Below, one piece after another: positions 19,467 through 27,235 of a stretch of 64,000 bases of DNA. Below the pieces are notes generated by a model. The model had not been told where the DNA came from. It did not search any database and saw only the letters and a list, made by a program, of their open reading frames with translations. Origin of the DNA: Methylobacterium sp. AMS5 (GTDB taxonomy: Bacteria; Pseudomonadota; Alphaproteobacteria; Rhizobiales; Beijerinckiaceae); the NCBI RefSeq assembly GCF_001542815.1, contig NZ_CP006992.1, positions 4,469,501-4,533,500 on the forward strand. Direction: 5' to 3'. How positions within the stretch are numbered: position 1 is the stretch's first letter; every line of letters starts with the position of its first letter. The translations under genes were made by a program, and so were the position numbers.

Positions 19467-19835
19467 GTGAGCTTCACCAAACAAAACTCCTTCGACGACC
19501 GTCGCCAGGATTCGGCTTCCTCCCGGGAGGCCATGCTCGCCCGCTTCCGCGCCCGCCCCTCCAACGATGATCCGGCTGTGCAGGCCCGCCAGGCCGAACG
19601 CCGTGCGATCGCCGTTGCGCGCGACGAGCGGGTCAAGGAGCGCGAGACGCAGCGGCGCCTCGACGCCGAACGGCTGGCCGCCATCGCCGCCGCCGAGCGT
19701 GAGGCCGAAGTGGCGCGCAAGGCCGCCGAGATCGAGGCCGCTGCCGAGCGTGCCCGCGAGGCCCAGGCCAAGCAGAAGGAAGAGCGGGACGCCCGCTACG
19801 CCGCCCGCAAGGCCAAGATCAAGCTGCGCCGCTGA
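19467..19835 (+). CDS. DUF6481 family coiled-coil protein
   Basis: A 122-residue, highly charged protein. The N-terminus (MSFTKQNSFDDRRQDSASS) and long Ala/Arg/Glu helix from residue ~35 to the end (for example RKAAEIEAAAERAREAQAK) match the DUF6481 family. A continuous coiled coil is likely and the C-terminus is very basic (AARKAKIKLRR), suggesting nucleic-acid or ribosome contact. The family regularly follows cold-shock genes in alphaproteobacteria, which implies a shared context, but no function is known to me. Confidence 0.85.
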   Translation: MSFTKQNSFDDRRQDSASSREAMLARFRARPSNDDPAVQARQAERRAIAVARDERVKERETQRRLDAERLAAIAAAEREAEVARKAAEIEAAAERAREAQAKQKEERDARYAARKAKIKLRR

Positions 19836-20014
19836 GCGCGCTGATAGCTTTCCCGTGAGTCGGATCCCCGGCTCGTGGGCTTGCCCTGGCACGGAGCCGG
19901 GGCCGCTCTCGGTCGAACATGCGATCGAGACCAGCTCTGACCCGTTGTCTTGAAGGGGCTCTCCTCCGCCGAAGCGGCTTCCCGCTTCGACGGAATGCGT
20001 TCGAGGAGACATCG

Positions 20015-20212
20015 ATGTTTCATAAGTTCAAGATCGGCCAGCGCGTTCGCCGTGCTCAATCGTCCCCCACCGACGAGCGGCTGGGATTCGGTACGATCAG
20101 CGAAGTCGTCCGCCTGATGCCCGACGATCCGACCGGTGAGCCCTCGTACCGGATCCGCTCCGGCTCGGCGGAACGCGCCGTCCGCGAGAGCGAGATCATC
20201 GCCGCGGCGTAA
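20015..20212 (+). CDS. Small basic SH3-like protein
   Basis: A 65-residue protein, MFHKFKIGQRVRRAQSSP onward, ending SAERAVRESEIIAA. The pattern (GQRVRR, then FGTISEVVRLMPDD, PSYRIRSGSAERAVRES) resembles small beta-barrel proteins in which a short strand-turn-strand precedes YRIRS; it is a common style of alphaproteobacterial hypothetical protein. GAGGAGACATCG upstream gives a good ribosome site. Role unknown. Confidence 0.65.
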   Translation: MFHKFKIGQRVRRAQSSPTDERLGFGTISEVVRLMPDDPTGEPSYRIRSGSAERAVRESEIIAAA

Positions 20213-20278
20213 TCGCCCGGCGGCGCACGAAACAGGCGGGCCCGCGGCCCGCCGTCATTGTCCTGTTACGGGAAAGAC

Positions 20279-20620
20279 CTAGAGTTCGGGCTCGGCCAGC
20301 ACGTAGGGACCGATCCGGCTCTTGAGATCGACCGGTGCGCCGGGGCGGGGTCCCGCGTCGTCCATCTCGATGACCGGAATGCCACCAGCACGCATCCGGA
20401 CGCGCAGCCGTTCGGCGAGCGCGGCGAGATGCGGGTTCGTGCTGGACGAGAGCTGAAGGAGGATCGCCGCGGGACGAGCGATCACGGCAAGGACATCGTC
20501 CGCCGCTTCGATGGAAGCGGTGACGCTTGCGTAGCCGAGCCCTGCAAGGTCGGCGGCAAGAGAGCGATCGACGGCACGGCGGCCATCGTCGACGACAAGC
20601 ACTTGTTGCAGCGCACCCAT
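20279..20620 (-). CDS. Degenerate receiver-like (pseudo-response-regulator) protein
   Basis: About 113 residues starting MGALQQVLVVDDGRRAVD, the usual opening of a receiver domain with its acidic pair. The strand that should end in the phosphoacceptor Asp instead reads PAAILLQLSSST, so the Asp is replaced by Gln, and no clear Thr/Ser-Lys switch pair follows. It therefore looks like a non-phosphorylatable receiver fold. An alternative longer start at 20704 exists. No kinase gene is adjacent. Confidence 0.55.
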   Translation of the reverse strand: MGALQQVLVVDDGRRAVDRSLAADLAGLGYASVTASIEAADDVLAVIARPAAILLQLSSSTNPHLAALAERLRVRMRAGGIPVIEMDDAGPRPGAPVDLKSRIGPYVLAEPEL

Positions 20621-20878
20621 AAGCTTCAGCGTTACCCCATGTCGCGCCCTGTGTGAAGGGGCACCCCGGATAACCTGCATGGCCACGATTGGTTCGCCGG
20701 CCATGCAGGTGGGTGACCATGGAATCGCTGAGCTGAAGGCTGAATGAACTGCGCCGCACAGGTCGGGGGCAGGAGGCCTCAGCCGCGCTGTTTCCCGTCT
20801 AAATCATTTTCTGCAATCGGTTTTTTATCGGGCTGCGTGGAGCGGCGGCACCGCGGACCGCGCCGTTGGCAGGCTCGA

Positions 20879-22279
20879 TTACGCAGGCGCAAAAATTTTT
20901 GGCGAGCCGGTGGAATCGGACGGCTCCACGACCTCGATCGCGGTGGCGAAACCTGCGAACAGCACCGGCGCGAACGGCGTCTCCTGCCACACCCCGTTCG
21001 GGATCGCCTGCCGATTCCCGCGCTGCAACGGCGTCACGGTGCAGGCTTGGCCGCGGAAGGCGAGGCGATCGTCCGCGTCGCGCTTCATGGACATCAGGGC
21101 TGCGGGGAGGGAGAGCCGCTCCGGCTTGCCGAGCACCAGCGAGAGGTCGCCCGCCGTCCCGCGCCGGCCGGAGAGGATCGCCGTCTCGTCGAAGGCGACG
21201 GTGTCGATCACCGTATCGAGGCGCAAGCCCTGCGGCCGGTCCGCGGCGCGGCTGCGGCTGGGGAAGCGGGCGGGCGCCCGGTGCACCAGGGCGACCGAGC
21301 GCAGATCCGTCGGCAGGTCGCGGCCGGCGAGGTTCCTTTCGAGGAAGGCGGGCGCGACGAGATGCGTCGGACCCGGCCGGCGCAGGGCCGTCGCGAAGGC
21401 CGCCCCGTCGAACAGCGGCAGCGTCTCCAGCGTGGCCCCCGCGACGAGGGCGGCCGCGAGTCCGGTGGCAAGGCCGCGCAGGTCGTGCGGGCCGATGAGG
21501 CTGAGGATGCGCTCGGCGGGCGCGACCCGCATCGCCACGAGATGGGCGGCAGCGGCGGCTACCACCGATTCGCCGCTGCGGTAGACCGGCCGCTCGGGGT
21601 CGCCGCCGATGAAGCTGACGATGCCGGCCGCGGCGGGTGCCGGTCCGGCCGGCTCTCCGGCAGGGCCGTCGAGGACGAACCGGTCGAGATTGATCACCCC
21701 ATCCGGCACGTCGGGGCCGAAGGCGGCGAGGTAGCGCAGTCCGAAATAGCGCGCGGCGACGGAGCAGAGGCGCTCGGCGGGTGCGGCGGAGCCGAGCCGG
21801 GCCTGGGTCAGCACCGCGCTCAGCGCGACGTTCTGCGCCGCGGCGAGCAGGTGATCCTCGTCCCAGGAGACCGGGAGCAGGCAGGCGACGTGGCCGGCGG
21901 CCTCGACGGCGAGGATCGCCAGCGCGCTCTCGGCCGAGCCCGGCAGGCACAGGCCGATGCGGCTTCCCGGCGGCAGACGCCAACTCCGCAGGCCGCGGGC
22001 GAGGCGCTCCACGATCTCGGCGGCCGCGGCGTAGGTCCAGGTGATGGCGGGCCGGTCGCTCCAGTCCGGCTTGTCGGCGGGGTCGACCACTGCGATCCGG
22101 TCGGGATGGCGCCGCGCCGTGGCGGACAGCAGGCTGCCGAGGCTGACGCGCCGAAGGGGAGCGTCGGCCGGCGTCTCGTGCGAGGCCGCGTCGGGGGTTC
22201 CCTGCAAGGCGCCTTTCAAGGCTCCTTGCAAGGCCCTTTGCGAATCCTCAACCTGCGTGATTGCCCGTTGCGCCGACAC
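20879..22279 (-). CDS. Degenerate AMP-binding (ANL superfamily) protein
   Basis: A 466-residue protein with the overall plan of an adenylate-forming enzyme: ATARRHPDRIAVVDPAD, ITWTYAAAAEIVERLARGL, GSRIGLCLPGSAESALAILA and a central domain. The signature phosphate loop (usually TSGTTGxPKG) is replaced by VSFIGGDPERPVYRSGES. I see no YGxTE, YxTGD or C-terminal catalytic Lys segment, and the chain is about 80-100 residues shorter than typical ligases. It may bind an acyl group without activating it, or be decaying. The N-terminus contains a small repeat (ALQGALKGALQG). Confidence 0.65.
   Translation of the reverse strand: MSAQRAITQVEDSQRALQGALKGALQGTPDAASHETPADAPLRRVSLGSLLSATARRHPDRIAVVDPADKPDWSDRPAITWTYAAAAEIVERLARGLRSWRLPPGSRIGLCLPGSAESALAILAVEAAGHVACLLPVSWDEDHLLAAAQNVALSAVLTQARLGSAAPAERLCSVAARYFGLRYLAAFGPDVPDGVINLDRFVLDGPAGEPAGPAPAAAGIVSFIGGDPERPVYRSGESVVAAAAAHLVAMRVAPAERILSLIGPHDLRGLATGLAAALVAGATLETLPLFDGAAFATALRRPGPTHLVAPAFLERNLAGRDLPTDLRSVALVHRAPARFPSRSRAADRPQGLRLDTVIDTVAFDETAILSGRRGTAGDLSLVLGKPERLSLPAALMSMKRDADDRLAFRGQACTVTPLQRGNRQAIPNGVWQETPFAPVLFAGFATAIEVVEPSDSTGSPKIFAPA
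22196..22245. repeat. Short tandem repeat in the N-terminus of the AMP-binding gene
   Basis: Degenerate repeats built from CAAGG(C/G) units, read on the minus strand as RALQGALKGALQG. The repeat could vary the length of a Leu/Gly/Lys linker ahead of the enzyme domain. Confidence 0.45.
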
Positions 22280-22474
22280 TCGCGCCCGCCCTCGAAAGCC
22301 ACCCCCGGTGATGCGCGAATAGGGTTAAGTAAGACTTAATGTTTGGTGGACGCCGGTGTCTCGCGTAGAGATTTCGTATGAGGGGAGGCCGCATTCGCCG
22401 GCGTACCCGATCGTTCATGTCTCGGGCCTCGTCCTGGAAATCGAATCCGGAGCGATGCCCCCATTTTTTGTTCG

Positions 22475-22517
22475 AGCATCGTCCCGAAAGCCTGGCGCTA
22501 TCTTTCGGAACGATGCT
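22475..22517. repeat. GCATCGTCC-type palindrome before the ethylene-receptor-like kinase
   Basis: AGCATCGTCCCGAAAG (22475-22490) pairs with CTTTCGGAACGATGCT (22502-22517) around an 11-base loop. The same half-sites recur in three tandem copies just after the kinase gene and, in variant form, near 59.7 kb, so this is a dispersed REP-like element. Confidence 0.75.
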
Positions 22518-22576
22518 GTCGCAGGGGCCTGCGCAGCCTTCGGGATCGTGCGCGGCGGAGCGGGAGACCGGGATTG

Positions 22577-23830
22577 ATGCTCGAACTTCTGCGGCGGCTG
22601 TGGGAGGTCGAAAACCTTTCGCCCCACGGCATCTGTCTGCTTTGGCGCCCGGAGCTGATCTGGACGCATGTCATTTCCGACAGCCTGATCGCCTTCGCCT
22701 ACTTCTCGATCCCCGTCGGACTGGCCTATTTCGTGTCCCGCCGCCGCGACGTGGTGTTCGGGTGGATATTCTGGTCGTTCGCGGTGTTCATCACCGCCTG
22801 CGGCGCGACGCATCTCATGGCGATCTGGACGCTCTGGGTGCCGGATTACGGACTGGAAGCGGCGGTCAAGCTCATCACCGGCATGGCCTCCATCGGCACG
22901 GCGGTGGCGCTCTGGGTCCTGATGCCGAAGGCGCTGACCTTGCCGTCTCCGACTCAGCTCCGGCAGGCCAACGAGGCGCTGCAGGCCCGCATCGCTGAGC
23001 GCGACGCGGCGCTGGCCGCCCTGGAAGCCGCCAATGCCGAGCGCGCGCGTGCCGAGGAAGCACTGCGCCAGAGCCAGAAGATGGAGGCGATCGGGCAGCT
23101 CACCGGCGGCGTGGCCCACGACTTCAACAACCTGCTCAACGTGGTGCTGCTCAACCTCGACCGGGTCGAGCGCGGCCTGCCCGAGGCGAGCCCCCTGCGC
23201 ACGCGCCTGCGCGATGCGGTGAAGGGCGCCGAGCGGGCAGCGACGATGACGCACAAGCTGCTGGCCTTCGCCCGCCGCCAGCCGCTCTCCCCGGTCAGCA
23301 CCGACGTCAACGCCCAGATCGCCTCCTTCGCCGAGTTCCTGGGCGGAACGATCGGCTCGCGCATCCGGCTGGAGACCGATCTTGCCCCGAACCTGCCGCG
23401 GGTAAGGATCGATCCGAACCAGTTCGAGAACGCGATCCTCAACCTCGCGGTCAACGCCCGCGATGCGATGCCGGAGGGCGGCACGCTGACCCTCGTCACC
23501 CGACCGCTGCCCGAAGGCGACGGGATCGCCGTCGAAGTGTCCGACACCGGAACCGGGATGCCGCCGGAGGTCGAGGGGCGGGCCTTCGAGCCGTTCTTCA
23601 CCACGAAGCCGTTGGGGCAGGGGACCGGCCTGGGTCTGAGCCAGGTCTTCGGCTTCGCGCAGCAATCGGGCGGCAGCGCCGCTTTCGTGCGCGGCCATAG
23701 GCCCGGCACGACGGTGCGCCTGTCCTTCCCGGCGCAGGCGCCCGCCGTGAGCCGTCCGGTGGTGCGGCCGGCCCCGGTTGCCGAGCCGAGCGTTGCGCCG
23801 CTGCTGCCACCGGTGGCAGTCGCGGGCTAA
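22577..23830 (+). CDS. Sensor histidine kinase with ETR1-like ethylene-binding membrane domain
   Basis: A 417-residue kinase. Residues ~28-115 form three membrane helices aligning without gaps, at an offset of +10, to the ethylene receptor ETR1 as I know it: Asp35, Tyr42, Ile45, Pro46, Ile72, Cys75 and His79 correspond to ETR1 Asp25, Tyr32, Ile35, Pro36, Ile62, Cys65 and His69. Cys65/His69 are the copper(I) ligands. The core signatures are ISDSLIAFAYFSIP and CGATHLMAIWT. A coiled coil (~130-175) leads to the H-box QLTGGVAHDFNNLL, N-box NLAVNARDAMPEGG, and GTGLGLSQVFG. No GAF or receiver domain is present. A response regulator follows. ATG 22577 is preferred over TTG 22574. Confidence 0.9.
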   Translation: MLELLRRLWEVENLSPHGICLLWRPELIWTHVISDSLIAFAYFSIPVGLAYFVSRRRDVVFGWIFWSFAVFITACGATHLMAIWTLWVPDYGLEAAVKLITGMASIGTAVALWVLMPKALTLPSPTQLRQANEALQARIAERDAALAALEAANAERARAEEALRQSQKMEAIGQLTGGVAHDFNNLLNVVLLNLDRVERGLPEASPLRTRLRDAVKGAERAATMTHKLLAFARRQPLSPVSTDVNAQIASFAEFLGGTIGSRIRLETDLAPNLPRVRIDPNQFENAILNLAVNARDAMPEGGTLTLVTRPLPEGDGIAVEVSDTGTGMPPEVEGRAFEPFFTTKPLGQGTGLGLSQVFGFAQQSGGSAAFVRGHRPGTTVRLSFPAQAPAVSRPVVRPAPVAEPSVAPLLPPVAVAG

Positions 23831-23831
23831 T

Positions 23832-23990
23832 GCATCGTCCCGAAAGGTGGCCTCCGGCTTTCGGAAAAAAGACGATGCAAAAACAAAAGCGAAGAGCATC
23901 GTCCCGAAGGGTGGCCGCCGGCTTTCGGAAAAAGACGATGCAAAAACAAGAGCGAAGAGCATCGTCCCGAAAGGTGGCCGCCGGCTTTCG
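23832..23990. repeat. Three tandem copies of the GCATCGTCC palindrome
   Basis: Copies begin at 23832, 23896 and 23959 (period 63-64 bp). Each reads GCATCGTCCCGAA(A/G)GGTGGC, then CCGGCTTTCGG. Copies 1 and 2 close with GACGATGC; copy 3 lacks that arm. Spacers are nearly identical A-rich runs (AAAAACAA(A/G)AGCGAAGA). Arms CCGAAAG/CTTTCGG and GCATCGTC/GACGATGC would fold. The array starts at the kinase stop codon and separates it from the response-regulator gene. Confidence 0.85.
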
Positions 23991-24093
23991 GGCGGAGGTG
24001 GTGCGGGCGGGCCCGCACTCGAAATATCCTGCGGCTCTTGCGCCTTCCGGGGTTGGGCCTGTCGAATAACAAGAAGACGAAGGAGGGGGGCGT

Positions 24094-24456
24094 ATGGCCG
24101 ACAAGCGGACGGTGCTCGTCGTCGAGGACGAAGAGATGCTGCTCAACGCCGTGACCATGGAGTTCGAGGATGCCGGCTTCGCCGTGCTCAGCGCCGGCAC
24201 CGCGGAGGAGGCCTACGGCCTGCTCCAGGGGGCCGGGCGGGTCGATCTCCTGTTCACCGATATCCGCCTGCCGGGCCAGCTCGACGGCTGGGACCTCGCC
24301 GAGCGCGCCCGCGTGCTGCACCCGGCCCTCCCGGTGATCTACGTGACCGGCTACAGTGCCGAGCAACCCCGGCAGGTGAGCGAGAGCGTGCTGGTGATGA
24401 AGCCCTACCGCATGACGGCGATCATGAGCGCCGCGCAGCAATTGGGCGTGGAGTGA
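24094..24456 (+). CDS. Single-domain response regulator, partner of the upstream kinase
   Basis: A 120-residue receiver domain with no output domain. It has the acidic pocket (VVEDEEM, residues 9-15), phosphoacceptor Asp56 in LLFTDIRLPG, Thr85 in YVTGYS and Lys103 in VMKPYR. It is probably phosphorylated by the ethylene-receptor-like kinase encoded 263 bp upstream on the same strand, and would act by protein-protein contact like CheY or DivK rather than by DNA binding. A GGAGGGGGGCGT ribosome site precedes the ATG. Confidence 0.9.
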   Translation: MADKRTVLVVEDEEMLLNAVTMEFEDAGFAVLSAGTAEEAYGLLQGAGRVDLLFTDIRLPGQLDGWDLAERARVLHPALPVIYVTGYSAEQPRQVSESVLVMKPYRMTAIMSAAQQLGVE

Positions 24457-24469
24457 AGCTGGCCGCGGA

Positions 24470-24766
24470 TCACGACAGGGGACGGCGTGCCGTATGTCGG
24501 AAGCGGCGCACGACGATGTCTCGGTCCGTAGCGCGATAGTCGATCAGGTAGGGAAACGAGCTGAGCGGAAATCGCCGAATGCCCCGCTTACTTGTCAAAC
24601 GCCCTGCCTGGGGATGCGCTTGCAAGAGGGCCACGACCGATAGGATGCGCTCTTGCAGCCTGAAGGCGGCTTGGGGCGACTCGCTTGCGAGAAAATCAAG
24701 TGCCGCTTCGATTTGCCGAGCGGCGGTAAGAGTGTAGCGGACCCTCACCGACCATACTTCGCCCAT
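24470..24766 (-). CDS. RelE/ParE-family toxin
   Basis: A 98-residue RelE/ParE fold protein: VRYTLTAARQIEAALDFLAS, the ERILSVVALLQAHPQAGR helix, and the C-terminal strands FPYLIDYRATDRDIVVRRFRHTAR typical of ParE toxins. ParE members poison gyrase and RelE members cleave mRNA; sequence alone favours the ParE branch. Its start overlaps the end of the antitoxin gene by 22 bases, giving translational coupling, as in classical antitoxin-first modules. Confidence 0.85.
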   Translation of the reverse strand: MGEVWSVRVRYTLTAARQIEAALDFLASESPQAAFRLQERILSVVALLQAHPQAGRLTSKRGIRRFPLSSFPYLIDYRATDRDIVVRRFRHTARRPLS

Positions 24767-24972
24767 ATGGCGCGCATCTGGTCCTCCGTTGCGAAATCAC
24801 CGCGCGCCTCTTCGACATCTGACTCCGCGAGATCAGCCTCTTCCTCGGGCGTAAGCGGAATGACCGATTGCTCCTCACCCGCATAGGCGAGCACGAGACG
24901 CGCGATCTCGTCCTGCATTTCCGGGGAGAGCCCCCGCGCGGTGGCGACCGCTCGTTCGAGAAGATCCGTCAT
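24745..24972 (-). CDS. Antitoxin partner of the ParE/RelE toxin
   Basis: A 75-residue acidic protein, MTDLLERAVATARGLSPE onward, with TPEEEADLAESDVEEARGD and the closing AIWAKYGR. This matches short antitoxin-type proteins that wrap their toxin through a C-terminal helix. No clear N-terminal DNA-binding fold is recognised. The ATG at 24972 is preferred to 24981 because AGGA lies eight bases upstream. It precedes and overlaps the toxin. Confidence 0.8.
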   Translation of the reverse strand: MTDLLERAVATARGLSPEMQDEIARLVLAYAGEEQSVIPLTPEEEADLAESDVEEARGDFATEDQMRAIWAKYGR

Positions 24973-25015
24973 GAGGTCCATCCTATCGAGGCGGACAAAG
25001 CGCCGAAAGCGGCCT

Positions 25016-26653
25016 TCACGCGTCTCCCTCCCGCGCCTTCTCCCGCAATAAGAATTTCTGCACCTTGCCCGTCGAGGTTTTCGGCAGCTCGCCGAACACC
25101 ACGTGACGCGGCAGCTTGTAGGGGGCGAGCCGCTCGCGGCACCATGCGACCAGTTCCTCGGAGGTCGCCTCCCGCCCCTCCTTCAGCTCGATGAAGGCAC
25201 AGGGCGTCTCGCCCCATTTCGCGTCGGGCTTGGCGACGACGGCGGCGGCCGCGACCGAAGGGTGCTTGAACAGCGCGTCCTCCACCTCGATCGAGGAGAT
25301 GTTCTCGCCGCCCGAGATGATGATGTCCTTCGAGCGGTCTTTCAGCTGGATGTAGCCGTCGGGATGCTTCACCCCGAGATCGCCGGAGCGGAACCAGCCG
25401 CCCTTGAAGGCAGCTTCGGTCGAGGCCGGGTTCTTCAGGTAGCCGCGCATCACCACGTTGCCGCGGAACATCACCTCGCCGAGGCTGGTGCCGTCGGCGG
25501 GCAGGGATTCCATCGTTTCGGGGTCGCGCACGTCGAGCCCTTCCAGAACGGGGTAGCGCACGCCCTGGCGCGCCTTCTTCCTGGCCTGCTCGTCGGAGGA
25601 CAGCGCGTCCCAATCCTCGTGCCACGCGTTCACGACCGCCGGGCCGTAGGTCTCGGTCAGGCCGTAGAGATGGGTGACGTCGAAGCCGGCCTCGCCCATG
25701 GCGGCGAGCACCGCCTCGGGCGGCGGCGCGGCGGCGGTGAGGAAGTGGACCCGGCGGGGGAGGGGGCGCTTCTGCTCATCGGGGGCGTTCAGCAGCGTCG
25801 ACATCACGATCGGCGCACCCGACAGGTGGGTGACGCCGTGCTCGGCCAGAGCCGCGTACATCGCGGGCGCCCGCACCTGCCGCAGGCAGACATGGGTGCC
25901 GGCCACGATCGAGAGCGTCCAGGGGAAGCACCAGCCGTTGCAGTGGAACATCGGCAGGGTCCAGAGATAGACCGCGTGCTGCGGCAACCCGGCGGTGATG
26001 ACGTTGCCGAGCGAGAGCAGGGCCGCGCCGCGGTGGTGATAGACCACGCCTTTCGGATCGCCGGTGGTGCCGGAGGTGTAGTTCAGCGAGATCGCGTCCC
26101 ACTCGTCGCCCGGCATCGCCCATGCGTAATCGGGATCGCCCGCGGCGAGGACGTCTTCGTAGTCGGTCTCGCCGACGGGGGCGCCGTCCCCGGTGAATTC
26201 AGGGTCGTCGTAGTCGATGACGAGGGGCGAGACACCTGCCTTGTCGAGCGCCTCGCGGCCGACCCGCGCGAACTCGCGATCGACGATGAAGACCTTGGCC
26301 TCGCCGTGGTCGAGGCAGAAGGCCAGAGCCGATGCGTCGAGGCGGGTGTTGAGGGTGTTGAGCACCGCCCCCGTCATCGGCACGCCGTAGTGGCACTCGA
26401 TCATCGCCGGCGTGTTGGCGAGCAGCACCGCCACCGTGTCGCCTCGGCCGATGCCGCGGGCAGCCAGCGCCGCGGCGAGGCGGCGGCAGCGGGCGTAGAG
26501 GTCGGCATAGGAGCGGCGCAGGGGCCCGTGGATCACCGCAACCCGGTCCGGGAAGGTGCGGGCGGCGCGATCGAGATAGGTCAGCGGCGTGAGCGGCTGG
26601 AAGTTCGCGGGATTCGGGTCGAGATCGCGGTCGTAGATCGTCGTGCGCGCCAT
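25016..26653 (-). CDS. Fatty-acyl / medium-chain acyl-CoA synthetase
   Basis: A 545-residue AMP-forming acyl-CoA ligase. The phosphate loop is intact (YTSGTTGDPKGVVYHHRG), followed by LTETYGP, the RSGDLGVKHPDGYI motif, DRSKDIIISGGENIS, and the C-terminal catalytic Lys in PKTSTGKVQKFLL. Its overall style is that of the DmdB/FadD-like family acting on short- to medium-chain or branched acids; substrate cannot be told. It stands 43 bp upstream of the antitoxin gene on the same strand, though that need not mean a functional link. Compare the degenerate ANL protein at 20879-22279. Confidence 0.92.
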   Translation of the reverse strand: MARTTIYDRDLDPNPANFQPLTPLTYLDRAARTFPDRVAVIHGPLRRSYADLYARCRRLAAALAARGIGRGDTVAVLLANTPAMIECHYGVPMTGAVLNTLNTRLDASALAFCLDHGEAKVFIVDREFARVGREALDKAGVSPLVIDYDDPEFTGDGAPVGETDYEDVLAAGDPDYAWAMPGDEWDAISLNYTSGTTGDPKGVVYHHRGAALLSLGNVITAGLPQHAVYLWTLPMFHCNGWCFPWTLSIVAGTHVCLRQVRAPAMYAALAEHGVTHLSGAPIVMSTLLNAPDEQKRPLPRRVHFLTAAAPPPEAVLAAMGEAGFDVTHLYGLTETYGPAVVNAWHEDWDALSSDEQARKKARQGVRYPVLEGLDVRDPETMESLPADGTSLGEVMFRGNVVMRGYLKNPASTEAAFKGGWFRSGDLGVKHPDGYIQLKDRSKDIIISGGENISSIEVEDALFKHPSVAAAAVVAKPDAKWGETPCAFIELKEGREATSEELVAWCRERLAPYKLPRHVVFGELPKTSTGKVQKFLLREKAREGDA

Positions 26654-26713
26654 GGTCTCGCCTCCCGTTTCGGGAGGAGATTATCCGAGCCCCGCGGGCG
26701 ATCAACGGCATAG

Positions 26714-26746
26714 AAAAGGCCCCGCGGGCGCGAGCCCGGGAGCCTT
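26714..26746 (-). terminator. Terminator of the small gene at 26792-26986
   Basis: On the minus strand AAGGCTCCCGGGC - tcgc - GCCCGCGGGGCCTT folds into an imperfect GC-rich stem followed by TTCT. It lies 46 bp past the stop of the small leftward gene and upstream of the acyl-CoA ligase start. Confidence 0.6.
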
Positions 26747-26791
26747 GTCAGGTCTGAGGGATTTGAGGCGTAAGCCGGCCGAAAAGGCCGA

Positions 26792-26986
26792 TCAACGCTC
26801 CCGGCCGCTGAGGAGCTTTTCCAGGGCGGCGAGCCCGCTGCGCTCTGCGGCTTCTTCCGTGGTCTGCACGCGATCCGCGCGCTGGAAGAGTTTGCCGTTC
26901 CGGCGGATGGCCCAGGTGAAGTGCCCGGCCGGGCGCTCGCAGGCTTCGATTTCGAGGGTGTAGGGATTTGCGCTGTTGTTTGCCAT
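26792..26986 (-). CDS. Small conserved-looking protein
   Basis: A 64-residue protein, MANNSANPYTLEIEACERP onward. A predicted beta-strand core (FTWAIRRNGKLFQRADRV) leads into a helix (TTEEAAERSGLAALEKLL). The Trp-Ala-Ile-Arg-Arg-Asn-Gly pattern and length suggest a small globular alpha/beta protein; no named family is recognised. The start is set by the ATG at 26986, because upstream in-frame sequence is unlike protein. A terminator follows. Confidence 0.6.
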   Translation of the reverse strand: MANNSANPYTLEIEACERPAGHFTWAIRRNGKLFQRADRVQTTEEAAERSGLAALEKLLSGRER

Positions 26987-27235
26987 GAGCGGAATATAGG
27001 GTCGCCCTTCCGGTCCGGCTACCCACCCAGTGCATGGTCGCGTTGCTTTTTGCTGGTGGCCCCGCAGCCGGTCGCGCTTCAGATGTCCGCATTTGACAAT
27101 CGTAAGCGGATCATCGACACGGCCCCCGGCCGGGGCGCGGGCCGTCCGCCGGCCTTTTTCATCCGCGCCCGAGCCGCCGATGCCCGTTCCTCCCCGCCAG
27201 AGCCGGACCGCACCCATCGGGGGCGGGCCCCGCCG

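Noticed and set aside
23832..23990. CRISPR-like appearance of three regularly spaced repeats
   Set aside because: The repeats are palindromic, the spacers are nearly identical A-rich runs of about 17 bases, and there are no cas genes. It is a tandemly duplicated REP-like element.
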